DNA of 61,283 bases from Corynebacterium sp. HMSC29G08 (GCF_001806875.1 NZ_KV786237.1:1-61283), one strand, 5' to 3'; positions 18,006 to 27,713 are shown, counted from the stretch's first letter. Numbers and translations are program-made. The notes: generated from the sequence alone by a model not told the origin.

Positions 18006-19517
18006 CTAGCTGCCACCGAGTTGGCCCGAGAGGTGGTCGAGTCGCCACTTGCTCGGACCGTCTAGGCCGACGATCTCTACGGTTTTGCCTTTTTGTTGGA
18101 ACTTGTGGGTGATGGAGTCGAGGGTGGCTACGGTGGAGGCGTCCCAAATCTCGGCGGAGGACAGGTCGATGATGATGTGATCGGCCTCGTCGCTGTAGTC
18201 GAACTGGTACACAAGGTCATTGCTTGACGCCCAGAACAGTTGGCCGTGGACTTTGTAGGTGCGGATGTTGGGGTGGCCGTCGTTATTCGTGTCCAGTTCC
18301 TCCACCATTTCCAAGCGCACGAGGTGGGCGACGCGGCGGGTGAAGGTCACCATCGCCGTCAGCACACCAAGCACAACGCCAACAGCCAGGTTGCCGGTGC
18401 CCAGCGTGCCGACGATGGTGACCACCATCGCGGTCGTTTCAGACAGCGGCATGAACCTCAGCGTGCGTGGGTGGATGGAGTGCCAGTCAATGGTGCCCAG
18501 AGACACCACGATCATCACGGCAACCAAAGCCGCCATGGGGATTTTACCCACAAGCTCGTTCAACGTCAGCATCAGGACCAAGAGGAACGCGCCAGAGATC
18601 AGCGTGGACAGTCGGGTGCGTGCCCTGGATTCGCGCACGTTGATCATGGTTTGGCCGATCATGCCGCAGCCGCCCATGCCGCCGAACAGGCCGGTGACAA
18701 TGTTGGCTACGCCTTGGCCCCAGGTTTCGCGCGTTTTGTCGGAGTGGGTGTCGGTGATGTCATCCACAAGCTTGGCAGTCATCAAAGATTCCATGATGCC
18801 AACCACTGCCATGCCCAGAGAATACGGTGCGATGATGGAGAGGGTTTCGAGGGTTAACGGGACGTTAGGAAGCAAAAACTCCGGCAGCGAGCTTGGGAGC
18901 CGACCCATGTCACCAACGTTGGGCACAGACCAGTCGAACGCGATGACCATTGCCGTCAGCACCACGATGGCCACGAGAGGGGCGGGGACCGCGGTGGTTA
19001 GTCGCGGCAGTCCGACCACTATGACTAGTCCGATGGCTACCAGCGGGTACACCAACCACGGCACGTTGAACAGGTGCGGCAGTTGGGCAGTGAACACGAG
19101 GACGCCCAAGGCGTTGACAAAACCGACCATCACGGAGCGGGGGATAAACCGCATAAGGCGGGCGATGCCAAAGGCGGCCAACAGGATCTGGAACACACCG
19201 CCCAGGATTACCGTGGCAATGAAGTAGTCAAAGCCGTGATTGCGCATCACCGGTGCAATCACCAGGGCGATAGCGCCGGTGGCGGCAGTGACCATCGCAG
19301 GGCGGCCGCCGGTGAACGAAATCGTGATCGCCATGATGACAGAGGCGAACAGCCCCACCGCCGGGTCCACGCCCGCGAGGATGGAAAAGGCGATGGACTC
19401 CGGAATCAACGCAAGCGCCACGGTCATGCCGGCAAACACTTCGGTGCGCAGGCGCGCCGGGGAGGAAAACGCATACCGGAAAGAGGCGACAACTCCGGCG
19501 GGGGCTTTTTCAGTCAT
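18006..19517 (-). CDS. SulP-family anion transporter with STAS domain
   Basis: 503 residues. The first helix motif [20 protein letters not shown] is the SulP transport signature; about ten or more helices follow to residue ~395. A C-terminal STAS domain (about 410-495) carries [21 protein letters not shown]. Family members move sulphate, bicarbonate or other anions by H+ or Na+ symport; substrate not determinable here. Sulphate uptake would fit the methionine neighbours, but that is inference. Confidence 0.93.
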   Translation of the reverse strand: MTEKAPAGVVASFRYAFSSPARLRTEVFAGMTVALALIPESIAFSILAGVDPAVGLFASVIMAITISFTGGRPAMVTAATGAIALVIAPVMRNHGFDYFIATVILGGVFQILLAAFGIARLMRFIPRSVMVGFVNALGVLVFTAQLPHLFNVPWLVYPLVAIGLVIVVGLPRLTTAVPAPLVAIVVLTAMVIAFDWSVPNVGDMGRLPSSLPEFLLPNVPLTLETLSIIAPYSLGMAVVGIMESLMTAKLVDDITDTHSDKTRETWGQGVANIVTGLFGGMGGCGMIGQTMINVRESRARTRLSTLISGAFLLVLMLTLNELVGKIPMAALVAVMIVVSLGTIDWHSIHPRTLRFMPLSETTAMVVTIVGTLGTGNLAVGVVLGVLTAMVTFTRRVAHLVRLEMVEELDTNNDGHPNIRTYKVHGQLFWASSNDLVYQFDYSDEADHIIIDLSSAEIWDASTVATLDSITHKFQQKGKTVEIVGLDGPSKWRLDHLSGQLGGS

Positions 19518-19560
19518 GCGCTAACCGTAGTCCTCGGCAGTTGGCAAAGGAAACTCTGAA

Positions 19561-19587
19561 AACAAATCGATTTGTTACGGGTGTGAC
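19561..19587 (+). promoter_or_regulatory. Conserved 27-bp box, copy 1
   Basis: Begins with a perfect 16-bp palindrome AACAAATCGATTTGTT and continues ACGGGTGTGAC. Twenty-five of 27 bases recur at 56011-56037. The GTTAC-N4-GTGAC part looks like a 9-bp-period direct repeat, the type bound by the actinobacterial regulator MtrA (hypothesis). Confidence 0.65.
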
Positions 19588-19604
19588 TTTAAAACCCCAG
19601 GTTG

Positions 19605-19630
19605 CTGAAAAATTTCGCGAAATTTTTCAG
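19605..19630. repeat. 26-bp perfect palindrome before the cyclophilin gene
   Basis: 13-bp arms starting CTGAAAAATTTCG, 17 bp downstream of the conserved box. A dyad of unrelated sequence sits at the matching place after box copy 2. Confidence 0.85.
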
Positions 19631-19660
19631 GGCTTCCGGATACCGCGTACCCTAGTCACC

Positions 19661-20182
19661 ATGACTATGAAAACGCAGACGATGACGTTGCACACCAACC
19701 ACGGCGACATTGTGATTGACCTGTTTGGCAACCACGCACCGAAGACCGTGGCAACCATCACCGGCCTGGCAACGGGCGAGCAAGACTACACCACCAAAAA
19801 CGCCTCTGGCACCGATGAGGGCCCGTTCTACAACGGTGCGATCTTCCACCGCATCATCCCGGGCTTCATGATCCAGGGCGGCGACCCGACCGGCACCGGC
19901 ACCGGCGGCCCGGGCTTCCAGTTTGCTGATGAGTTCCACCCAGAGCTGCAGTTCGACCGCCCGTACCTGCTGGCCATGGCTAACGCTGGCCCGGGCACCA
20001 ACGGTTCCCAGTTCTTCATCACCGTGGACGCCACCCCGTGGCTGAACAACCGCCACACCATCTTCGGTGAGGTTACCGATGAGGCATCTAAGCAGGTTGT
20101 GGACAAGATTGCCAACGTTCAGACTGGCCGCATGGACCGCCCGGTTGAGGACGTTGTGATTGAGTCCGTGGACGTTAACTAA
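19661..20182 (+). CDS. ppiA: Cyclophilin-type peptidyl-prolyl isomerase
   Basis: 173 residues, cytoplasmic (no signal peptide). The cyclophilin core is complete: FHRIIPGFMIQGGDPTGTG (catalytic Arg), then LLAMANAGPGTNGSQFFIT and NNRHTIFGEV. It catalyses cis-trans isomerisation of X-Pro bonds. The start at 19661 has no ribosome site but TACCCT 7 nt upstream, indicating a leaderless mRNA. Upstream are the 27-bp box and the long palindrome. Confidence 0.96.
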   Translation: MTMKTQTMTLHTNHGDIVIDLFGNHAPKTVATITGLATGEQDYTTKNASGTDEGPFYNGAIFHRIIPGFMIQGGDPTGTGTGGPGFQFADEFHPELQFDRPYLLAMANAGPGTNGSQFFITVDATPWLNNRHTIFGEVTDEASKQVVDKIANVQTGRMDRPVEDVVIESVDVN

Positions 20183-20251
20183 GCGGGCTTAGCAATTAAC
20201 GTTTTCCGTAACGTTGTCCGCGGCGCACCGGCGACCACCATCATTGTCGCC

Positions 20252-20863
20252 GTGTGCGTCGCGGTTTTTTGCGTGTCTGCACTCCAGACACGTTCGTTGA
20301 CGCAGGTGGTGTGGGGGTCATCCCTTGCAGAACACATGATTCTTTACGGCCCGCAGGTCACTGGCTTTGGGTACACCCGCGCGTTGACGGCTGGGTTTTT
20401 GCACCTGGATGCCACGCATCTCGCCTTAAACATGCTCATGCTGGTACTCGTTGGTGCGGAGGTTGAGCGTGCGATCGGGACGGGGCCGTTTGTGGTGGCG
20501 TATGGGGGGTTTACGTTGGCGTCGTCAAGCATGGTGCTCGTGGGTGCTTTTGGGGTGCCCACGGCGGGTGCTTCGGGGGCCCTGTTTGCGCTGATGGCGG
20601 TGCTAGTAGCTCTTGCTTATCGACGCCACACCGACCTCATCGCCCCCCTCACCCTGCTGGCCGTAAACGTGGGTTATACGTTTGTAGCCACCAACGTCAG
20701 CGTGTGGGGACACGTGGGTGGGTTGTTGGTGGGGGCGTTGGTGGCGTGGCCGTTGACGCATTCAAACACGAAGACCAGGTGGGTCACTGCTTGGGTGTGT
20801 TTGGGGCTATCGGCGCTGGCAGTGTGGCTGCCGACGCTACCGATGTCCACCCCCGTGCATTAA
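20252..20863 (+). CDS. Rhomboid-family intramembrane serine protease
   Basis: 203 residues from GTG 20252, the first canonical start. Rhomboid features: LHLDATHLALNMLMLVLVGAEVE (His-Asn), GASGALFALMA (catalytic Ser in GASG) and WGHVGGLLVGALVAW (catalytic His). The first membrane helix is cut by this start. The frame stays open upstream to the ppiA stop codon and would give I-N-V-F-R-N-V-V-R-G-A-P-A-T-T-I-I-V-A-V if translation began at ATT 20195. So the start is either a rare ATT or has been lost. Confidence 0.85.
   Translation: MCVAVFCVSALQTRSLTQVVWGSSLAEHMILYGPQVTGFGYTRALTAGFLHLDATHLALNMLMLVLVGAEVERAIGTGPFVVAYGGFTLASSSMVLVGAFGVPTAGASGALFALMAVLVALAYRRHTDLIAPLTLLAVNVGYTFVATNVSVWGHVGGLLVGALVAWPLTHSNTKTRWVTAWVCLGLSALAVWLPTLPMSTPVH
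20613..20627 (-). repeat. Interspersed motif, exact site 4
   Basis: Reverse form TTGCTTATCGACGCC inside the rhomboid gene; a one-mismatch forward copy lies at 20518. Confidence 0.8.
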
Positions 20864-20928
20864 ATCCACAGGGTTATCCACGGGCTTATCCACAGGGTTA
20901 TCCACAGCCTGTGGATAGGTGTGGATAG
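20862..20928. promoter_or_regulatory. DnaA-box array
   Basis: Six DnaA-box-like 9-mers. Plus strand: AAATCCACA (20862), TTATCCACG (20874), TTATCCACA (20886) and TTATCCACA (20898), exactly 12 bp apart. Reverse orientation: TGTGGATAG at 20910 (on the same 12-bp step) and 20920. Two match the E. coli consensus perfectly. The array fills the gap between convergent rhomboid and crgA genes and overlaps the rhomboid stop codon. Confidence 0.85.
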
Positions 20929-21204
20929 TTAGCGCCACCCCATGGTCATCAGCAAGCCAACGATCATGCCGGCAAAGCCGATGGCGTAGTTCCACGGGCC
21001 GAGCTGAGCGAGGAACTGGACCTGGTCGCCGAAGATGTAGAAGGCGACAATCCAGGCCAAGCCGAGCAGCATCAGCGCGAACATGATGACCTTGTACCAG
21101 GTCGGGGTGCCGCCGGTGTTGATCTTCACCGGGGTACGCGACGTGCCGGCCGAGGTGGTAGATACCGGACGGACGGCGTCCTTTGTCACTTTTGCCTTGG
21201 GCAT
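20929..21204 (-). CDS. crgA: Cell division protein CrgA
   Basis: 91 residues. Basic/Thr-rich cytoplasmic start (MPKAKVTKDAVRPV), then two membrane helices (about 37-56 and 73-90) with the family-typical GTPTWYKVIMFALMLLGLAWI and LGPWNYAIGFAGMIVGL. CrgA connects FtsZ, FtsQ and PBPs at the septum and polar growth zones of actinobacteria. It normally sits beside the pknA/pknB cluster, as here. Confidence 0.95.
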   Translation of the reverse strand: MPKAKVTKDAVRPVSTTSAGTSRTPVKINTGGTPTWYKVIMFALMLLGLAWIVAFYIFGDQVQFLAQLGPWNYAIGFAGMIVGLLMTMGWR

Positions 21205-21273
21205 GTGTGCAGTCCTTTCAACGCTAGAGCGCTAGCCTATCACCGGCTGCGCTGGTTACTTAACGCTGGTTAC

Positions 21274-23268
21274 TTAACGGATGAGTGCAGAGGCATCAAA
21301 CTGCCAGAGGTTGTAGCCAATGGTCTGGTCTTTACGGACAACATCACCGGCGGCGACCTCCTGGTGGCCGATCAACCCGCCATCGAGCGCAGCCCCAGTT
21401 GGAACCGGCGGTCCGGGGACCAGACGACCCGTCCAGCCCAGATCCCGTAGCGCCTGGTCAGCCTCCGTGGGGTGCATGCGGGTGATCTGCGGCATGGTCA
21501 TCAACATGTTGTTGGACACGCGCAGCTCCACCGTCGTGCCGGTCTCCACCTCAGTGTTGGCGCCGGCGACGGCAAGCACCTCACCGTCCGGGCGCTCCGA
21601 GTCCACGCGGGTGACCGTGGCGCGCAGATCCAGCCCGGCCAGGGTTGCCGTTGCCTGGTTTACGTTCAAACCAACCAGGGACGGCACCTCCACCTTCTCC
21701 CGGCCTTCGGAGACCGTGATCAGCACCTTCGAGCCCTTCGACAGCTGCGAACCAGCCGCCGGGTGCTGCGACATCACCAAGCCGTCTGGCACGGTGTCGG
21801 AGTTTTCCTTCCGAATGTCCTCGTTGAGCTCAAGGCCTGCCTGCTCCAACGCCTCAAGCGCGTCTTGTGCGGTGAGGTTGCTCAGGTCCGGCACATCCGT
21901 CAGCTCCCGGCCGGAAGACACAATCACGGTGACCAGGGATCCCGGCGGCAGCTGCGAGCCAATGGCCGGGCTGGTGCCAATCACGTTGCCGCGGGCGATG
22001 TCCGGGCTCGGCTCTTCAGAGGTCACAGTGCGAAGGCCGAGCGCCTCCAGCTGCCCGATCACCTCTGTACGCGGCTTGTCCACTACGTCCGGCACCATAA
22101 TCATCTGCTCCTGGGCCTGGCGCTGATCGGAGAAGTAGGAGTACGCGAACCAACCCGCGGTACTGAGCAGGGCAACGCCCAGAAACGCGGCGAAGATCTT
22201 CATCCAGGTTGACGTACCGGTCTTCTCGTTGGCGCGGCGGTGGTCCTCGTAGCGGGAGTGCTCCTCGCGAGCACGCGCCGCGTCCGCGCGACGGGCTGGT
22301 TCCCTGCGCACTGGCGCACGATCCGTAGCCACCGCCGTGCCACCAACAACCGTCTGGTCCGTGGCGTTGGACGCATGTAGATCCGACTCTGCGGCAGCCA
22401 GGTGGTTGCGCGCCGCCTCCGTCACAGAGCCGCGTTCCAGACGCTCCAGGTCCGCACACATTTCATCGGCGGACTGGTAGCGATCCGCTGGGTGCTTCGC
22501 CATCGCCGTGAGAATCACCGAATCAATGTTCACGGCCTCATTCGGGCTCAACGTGCCCGCAATGCGCTCGCTCGGCGGCATAGGGTCTTCCTGCACGTGC
22601 TGGTACGCCACCGCAAACGGCGATTCGCCCTCAAACGGCGGCTGGCCGGTTACGGCCTCATACATCACGCAACCCAGGGCGTAAATGTCACTGCGGGCAT
22701 CCGCGGCCTTGCCGCGCGCCTGCTCAGGGGAAAGGTACTGCGCCGTACCAATCACGGCAGAGGTCTGGGTCATTGCAGACGTCGCGTCGTCCAACGCCCG
22801 CGCAATTCCAAAATCCATCACCTTCACCGTGCCGGTGTTGGTGACCATGATGTTCGCCGGCTTGATGTCACGGTGAATAATCCCGGCATCATGCGAAGAC
22901 TGCAGCGCTTTGGTTACGGGCTGCATGAAGGTGGCGGCGTTGTGGGGGGTGAGCGGGCCGTCGTCACGCACGATGTCCCTCAAGTTCCTACCAACAACGC
23001 GCTCCATCACAATGAACGGCACTTCCAGGCCATCGATGTCCTGGGAGCCCGTGTCATACACCGCCACAATGTTCGGGTGATTCAGGCGCGCAGAATTTTT
23101 TGCCTCCTGGCGGAAACGCTCACGGAAATTCTCATCACGCGCCATGTCAGACTTCAACATCTTCACGGCGACCTGGCGGCCAAGGACCGTGTCCGTAGCC
23201 GCGTAGACGTCAGACATGCCGCCCGTGCCGATGATGCCCCCGAGCTCATAGCGGTCAGCGATCATCAT
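21274..23268 (-). CDS. pknB: Ser/Thr protein kinase with PASTA domains
   Basis: 664 residues. Kinase domain 1-280 with GTGGMSDVY loop, Lys in VAVKML, HRDIKPANIM catalytic loop, DFG and SPEQARG. A juxtamembrane linker is followed by a single helix at about 350-370, and then four PASTA repeats (about 385-655) outside the cell that bind muropeptides or lipid II. It controls peptidoglycan synthesis and polar growth together with PknA and the phosphatase PstP. Start ATG 23268 follows AGGAGG by 13 nt, with ATG 23265 also possible. The gene starts 3 bp after the pknA stop. Confidence 0.97.
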   Translation of the reverse strand: MMIADRYELGGIIGTGGMSDVYAATDTVLGRQVAVKMLKSDMARDENFRERFRQEAKNSARLNHPNIVAVYDTGSQDIDGLEVPFIVMERVVGRNLRDIVRDDGPLTPHNAATFMQPVTKALQSSHDAGIIHRDIKPANIMVTNTGTVKVMDFGIARALDDATSAMTQTSAVIGTAQYLSPEQARGKAADARSDIYALGCVMYEAVTGQPPFEGESPFAVAYQHVQEDPMPPSERIAGTLSPNEAVNIDSVILTAMAKHPADRYQSADEMCADLERLERGSVTEAARNHLAAAESDLHASNATDQTVVGGTAVATDRAPVRREPARRADAARAREEHSRYEDHRRANEKTGTSTWMKIFAAFLGVALLSTAGWFAYSYFSDQRQAQEQMIMVPDVVDKPRTEVIGQLEALGLRTVTSEEPSPDIARGNVIGTSPAIGSQLPPGSLVTVIVSSGRELTDVPDLSNLTAQDALEALEQAGLELNEDIRKENSDTVPDGLVMSQHPAAGSQLSKGSKVLITVSEGREKVEVPSLVGLNVNQATATLAGLDLRATVTRVDSERPDGEVLAVAGANTEVETGTTVELRVSNNMLMTMPQITRMHPTEADQALRDLGWTGRLVPGPPVPTGAALDGGLIGHQEVAAGDVVRKDQTIGYNLWQFDASALIR

Positions 23269-23271
23269 GTG

Positions 23272-24858
23272 TTAGTTGTCACCTCCTGTGACAGATGGGT
23301 CAGCTTGTGATTCTAACTCACCATTGTCCTGCGGCGTTGTCGGCGCCTCCTGCGCAGACGATGCCGGCGGCTGATCCGGCTGCTGCGGCTGGGTGGGCTG
23401 CGTCGGCTGCGGCTGGGTGGGCTGGGACGACTGCGGCTGGGTAGGCTGGTGCGGTGTCGAAGGATGCGGCTGCTCCTGTGTCGGCTGCTGTCGCGTCTTC
23501 GTCGTGCTCGGCTGGCTCGTCTCCGGCTCAAACGTGATCGTGCCCGGGGCGTCCTGCGTCGGCACCTCGCGCGGCTCCGGCTGCGGCTGTTGCACCTGCG
23601 TCTGGGTCTCCGTCACCGTTGCCGTGGCGGCGGTGGTGGGAGCCATCGGCGTGGTGGTCCTCGCGGAGGAGCCGCCAATCATGCCCGCCGACCATGCCCA
23701 AGCAACGCCGCCGCCGATCAGCGCAAGCAACAACAACGCCGCAATGATCGGACCTGCCGCGCTGCTCTTGCCTGTATCTGTACGCGCCGGTGCTGCCTGT
23801 GCTGCACGCTGTGCCTCAGCCTGTTCACGTGCCGCCTGCTCAGCGGCAGCGCGCCGGGCTTTGTCCTGCACCGCCATCGCCGCGGACGGCGGGTACTTCC
23901 CAGCCGGGCGAGTGGTGCGCGCGTCAGCCACGTTGGCCAGCATCTGGGTAGACGCAGTGGCCGAAGGCTCCGCCGCAATCACCTGCGTGCGCCCACCCGG
24001 CTGGGCAGGGCGCATGCCGTTTCGCACCTGGCTGACAGCTAGCTGCATCTCATTACCGTCACGGAAACGCTGCTCCGGGTTCTTACGCAGGCCAATCTCA
24101 ATGAGCTCACGCGTCGGCGCGGAGACCGAAATCGGCAGTGCCGGCGGCTCGTTGCTCACGTGCGCAAGCGCCACCGACACCGAGGAATCCCCGGTAAACG
24201 GGCGCCTGCCGGACAGCATCTCGTAGCCCACCACGGACAGGGAGTACACGTCAGAGGCCGGAGTCACCGACAACCCTTGCGCCTGCTCAGGGGAGACGTA
24301 CTGGGCGGTGCCCACCACCATGCCGGTGCGCGTCAACGGAACTGCGGCTGCGGCCTTGGCAATGCCAAAGTCCGTGATCTTGATCTGCCCGTTCTGGGTG
24401 ATCATGAGGTTGCCCGGCTTGATGTCGCGGTGCACCATGCCCATGCGGTGGATCATGGCCAGACCGTGGGCCGCCTGCTCCAGCACGTCCAGGGCAACCG
24501 ACTCCTCCAGCTGGCCTTCGCGGGCAATCAGGTCAGCCAGGGATTCGCCGCGGATGTACTCCATGGCAATGAAACACATACTGAAGCCAGCAGGAGAGGT
24601 GACCTCGCGGTAGTCATAGGTGGCCACCACGTTGGGGGAGTTGATGCCCTCCGCGGCCAGCGCCTCGTTGCGGAAGCGGGCGAGGAACTCCTGGTTGCTG
24701 GAGAACTCTGGGCGCAGGACTTTCAGCGCCACCTCGCGTTCATTGACCACATCGTCTGCCAACCACACGGTGGACATGCCGCCGTGGCCGATGACCCATT
24801 GCAGCTGGTAGTCATCACCGATAAGTTGTTGTAAATCTTCGCGGTTTTCCGTGTTCAT
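23272..24858 (-). CDS. pknA: Ser/Thr protein kinase PknA
   Basis: 528 residues. Kinase domain about 12-275: GHGGMSTVW, VALKVL, VHRDIKPGNLM, DFG, SPEQAQG. One membrane helix (AAALLLLALIGGGVAWAW-like) near 385, then an extracellular tail of about 110 residues dominated by Pro/Gln/Thr repeats (TQPQPTQPTQPQQP), encoded by a GC-rich imperfect tandem repeat at about 23365-23480. No PASTA domain. ATG 24858 chosen over TTG 24867 because AGGTGAG then lies at normal spacing. It phosphorylates division and cell-wall proteins in relatives. Confidence 0.95.
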   Translation of the reverse strand: MNTENREDLQQLIGDDYQLQWVIGHGGMSTVWLADDVVNEREVALKVLRPEFSSNQEFLARFRNEALAAEGINSPNVVATYDYREVTSPAGFSMCFIAMEYIRGESLADLIAREGQLEESVALDVLEQAAHGLAMIHRMGMVHRDIKPGNLMITQNGQIKITDFGIAKAAAAVPLTRTGMVVGTAQYVSPEQAQGLSVTPASDVYSLSVVGYEMLSGRRPFTGDSSVSVALAHVSNEPPALPISVSAPTRELIEIGLRKNPEQRFRDGNEMQLAVSQVRNGMRPAQPGGRTQVIAAEPSATASTQMLANVADARTTRPAGKYPPSAAMAVQDKARRAAAEQAAREQAEAQRAAQAAPARTDTGKSSAAGPIIAALLLLALIGGGVAWAWSAGMIGGSSARTTTPMAPTTAATATVTETQTQVQQPQPEPREVPTQDAPGTITFEPETSQPSTTKTRQQPTQEQPHPSTPHQPTQPQSSQPTQPQPTQPTQPQQPDQPPASSAQEAPTTPQDNGELESQADPSVTGGDN

Positions 24859-24872
24859 GCTTAGCAACTCAC

Positions 24873-26345
24873 CTATCTATTTCCCTGCTCTTGCTGGGTG
24901 TTTTCCTCCGCCGGAGCCGGTGCTGCCGGTGCTGCGCGCAAGATCGCACGTCCCAGCGGCGAGGCCACCTGCCCACCGGTTGCGCCTGCACCCAAGTTGC
25001 CGCCATTCTTTACGACGACAGCCACGGCCACATCCTTTGCGTCATCAAATGCCACATACCAAACGTGCGGGTCAGCGCCCTCGGCGTGCTCCGCGGTACC
25101 AGTCTTGGACGCGAAGCCGTTGCCGTCATAACCCCAGGTCCAGCGCTCAGAGCCGTACATCAGCCCGGCAAGCGTCGCCGCCTCTTCAGGGGTGAGCGCC
25201 TCATTGAGCATCTCCGGCTCCGCCTTGTACGCCTCCGTCAGGTTGGGGCGTGTCACGCGGGAGACCACGTACGGCTTCATGCGTACGCCGTCGTTGGCCA
25301 CAATGCCCGCCATCACTGCAGCCTGCAGGGCGGTCATGGTTACGTCGCGCTGACCGATGGCAGACTGCGCCACCTCCGGACCGCTGGGCAGATCGCCCAA
25401 GCTGCCGGCCGCGTTGGGCATGCCAAGGTCGTAGCGCTCACCCACGCCGAAGGCGGCTGCCGCCTCACGCATGGCGTCCGCCCCAACTTCAAGACCCATC
25501 TGCACAAACGCCGTGTTGCAGGACAATGCAAAGGCGGTGGCCAACGTAACCTGGCCGCCGCTGCCGCACACCTGACCGCCGTAGTTAGTCAGCGGGATGT
25601 CGGTGCCCGGCAGGATGGTCTGCGCCTCACCCGTCAGCAGGGAGTCCGGCGTGAAGCCGTTGCGCAGGCCGGCGGCCGTGGTGATGATCTTGAAGATGGA
25701 ACCCGGCGGCAGCTGGTCCTGCGTCGCGTGATTCAACAGCGGCTTGCCGGGGTTGTTGTTCACATCAGCCCAGGTGCCCTCTGCTGTTGCGGGGTCAGCG
25801 ATCAGGTTCGGGTCATAGGACGGGGTAGAGACCAGCGCCAGGATCTCACCAGTGCTAGGGCGGATTGCGGCAATGGCGCCTTCGTACCCAGGGTTTGCCA
25901 GCAGTTCGTATGCCTGCGCCTGCAGCTGCGGGTCAATGGTCAGCTCCACATTGTTGCCCACCTGGTCCTCTTCCAACCCGGTGCGCAGGAAGCGTGATGA
26001 TGCCCCGGCGGTATCCCCAGTCAACTGCCCATTCAAGCCGGCTTCCAACTGGGCCGTGCCGTACTGGTCCGAGACGTAGCCCACCACAGGACCGAACGAC
26101 AACGGCATGTTGGGGTAGGAACGCTGGTAGAACCCGTCCTCTGTCCGGAAGGACTCCGCCAACACCAATCCGCCCGCGTTGATCTGGCCGCGGTTAATCT
26201 GGCGCAGCTCCACGGTGGTGCGGGCATTGCGGGGGTCTTGCGCGTAGACGTCTTCACGAAAGCCCTGCACAACGGTCAGGTTGACCAACAAGGCCACAAT
26301 GAGCAGCAGCGCAAACGATGCGCCGAGGCGGATGGACTTGTTCAT
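24873..26345 (-). CDS. pbpA: Class B penicillin-binding protein (PbpA)
   Basis: 490 residues. N-terminal anchor helix (about 8-27), dimerisation/pedestal domain, then a transpeptidase domain with SxxK motif PGSIFK (Ser216, Lys219), SCN (about 273) and KTGTAE (about 410). Family members usually have PGSTFK; Thr to Ile is a small variation. It cross-links peptidoglycan as partner of the SEDS polymerase RodA, encoded immediately upstream. Confidence 0.95.
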   Translation of the reverse strand: MNKSIRLGASFALLLIVALLVNLTVVQGFREDVYAQDPRNARTTVELRQINRGQINAGGLVLAESFRTEDGFYQRSYPNMPLSFGPVVGYVSDQYGTAQLEAGLNGQLTGDTAGASSRFLRTGLEEDQVGNNVELTIDPQLQAQAYELLANPGYEGAIAAIRPSTGEILALVSTPSYDPNLIADPATAEGTWADVNNNPGKPLLNHATQDQLPPGSIFKIITTAAGLRNGFTPDSLLTGEAQTILPGTDIPLTNYGGQVCGSGGQVTLATAFALSCNTAFVQMGLEVGADAMREAAAAFGVGERYDLGMPNAAGSLGDLPSGPEVAQSAIGQRDVTMTALQAAVMAGIVANDGVRMKPYVVSRVTRPNLTEAYKAEPEMLNEALTPEEAATLAGLMYGSERWTWGYDGNGFASKTGTAEHAEGADPHVWYVAFDDAKDVAVAVVVKNGGNLGAGATGGQVASPLGRAILRAAPAAPAPAEENTQQEQGNR

Positions 26346-27713
26346 TTACGCCCCCGTTCCCACAGGCTGCGCTGCGCGCTTACGCACACTGCGTGGCGTT
26401 TTCCGCAGCGCACCCTGATCAAACTCCGTCGGGCGGTTCGCCGCGTTGGACACGCGAAGCAAAAGCCCGAGCAGGATGTAGTTGGCCATCACGGAGGAAC
26501 CACCGGCCGACATAAACGGCGTGGTCAGACCAGTCATGGGCAACATGGCAGAAATGCCACCGGCAACCACGAAGATCTGGATAGCAATCGTGGTGGCAAG
26601 CCCTGCGGCCAGCAGTTTGCCGTAGGTGTCTCGCACCTGCAGGGCGGAGCGGTAGCCGCGGGAAATAAACACCGCGAACAGGCACAGCACAGCAGCCAAG
26701 CCAACCAGGCCAAGTTCTTCACCAAGCGCCGCCAGGATGTAGTCAGACTCCGCAACCGGAATCATCCCCGGATGCCCGTAACCAAGGCCGGTGCCGGTCA
26801 ACCCACCCCAGCTCAAGCCGAACAGCGCCTGGGATGGCTGGTAGCCGATGGTTTCGAAGTTCTCCAGCGGGTCAAGGAAGTTGGCCACGCGCTGCTGAAT
26901 TTTGGTGCTGACCTGGTAGACGGCGTAGCCACCAACAGCCACCAGTCCCACACCGATCAGCAGCCAGGAGGTGCGCCCAGTGGCGAAGTAGACCATGGCC
27001 AACACGGTGGCAAACAGCAAAAGGGCAGGGCCGAAGTCGTCTGAAATGCCCATGATCAAAATGGCAATCGCCCACACCACCAGAATCGGCGCCAAGTCAC
27101 GCAGACGCGGGAACGTCAAGCCTAAAAACCGCTTCCCGGCCACCGTGAACAGCGCACGCTTTTGGGTGAGCAGCTGCGCGAAGAAAATCAGCAGCAGGAT
27201 CTTGGAAAACTCACCAGGCTGCAGCGAAAACGGGCCGATCCAAATCCAAATCCGCGCATTCACATTCGGCGGCTGCGGCCACACCAACGGCAACGCCAGC
27301 AGGATCAGACCGAGGATACCCAGCAGGTAGGAGTAGCGCGACAACGCTTTATGGTCGCGCACAATCGCCAGCGTGAGCACCATCAGCACCACGCCAACAA
27401 GGGACCACAGCATCTGCCGTGACGCCAACCCACTTGCGTTATCCGCAAAGCCCAGCCGATACAGCATGACTAGGCCAATCGCGTTGAGCAGACTGACTAC
27501 CGGCAGTAGTAGCTGATCCGCGTAGGGTGCTAGCCAACCAATCGCCGCATGCGCGATGCCGTAGACCAAAACAAAACCGCCCACCAGGTACAACAGTTCC
27601 GCGGTCAGGGTGCGGCCCTGGCTCAGCTCAAGGCTAAACAGCATCAACAGCAGCAGCCCTGCCGAGCACAGCAGCAGCACCAGTTCCTTGTTCCGCCCAA
27701 AAACGCCGCGCAC
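26346..27713 (-). CDS. rodA: SEDS-family peptidoglycan glycosyltransferase RodA
   Basis: 455 residues from GTG 27713, chosen because GGGAGGTG lies 6 nt upstream; this GTG overlaps the pstP stop (TAGTG). About ten to twelve membrane helices, with the SEDS signatures in order WIWIGPFSLQPGEFSKILLL, ISDDFGPALLLF, QALFGLSWGGLTGTGLGYG, LAALGEELGLVG and PFMSAGGSS. It polymerises lipid II, working with PbpA. Confidence 0.95.
   Translation of the reverse strand: MRGVFGRNKELVLLLCSAGLLLLMLFSLELSQGRTLTAELLYLVGGFVLVYGIAHAAIGWLAPYADQLLLPVVSLLNAIGLVMLYRLGFADNASGLASRQMLWSLVGVVLMVLTLAIVRDHKALSRYSYLLGILGLILLALPLVWPQPPNVNARIWIWIGPFSLQPGEFSKILLLIFFAQLLTQKRALFTVAGKRFLGLTFPRLRDLAPILVVWAIAILIMGISDDFGPALLLFATVLAMVYFATGRTSWLLIGVGLVAVGGYAVYQVSTKIQQRVANFLDPLENFETIGYQPSQALFGLSWGGLTGTGLGYGHPGMIPVAESDYILAALGEELGLVGLAAVLCLFAVFISRGYRSALQVRDTYGKLLAAGLATTIAIQIFVVAGGISAMLPMTGLTTPFMSAGGSSVMANYILLGLLLRVSNAANRPTEFDQGALRKTPRSVRKRAAQPVGTGA

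Noticed and set aside
19605..19630. Transcription terminator
   Set aside because: No gene ends upstream on either strand (the SulP gene is divergent), and the AT-rich arms lack a GC stem with a U-run.
20862..20928. Chromosomal origin oriC
   Set aside because: DnaA boxes are present, but there is no dnaA or dnaN here and the gap is too short for a corynebacterial origin with an AT-rich unwinding element.
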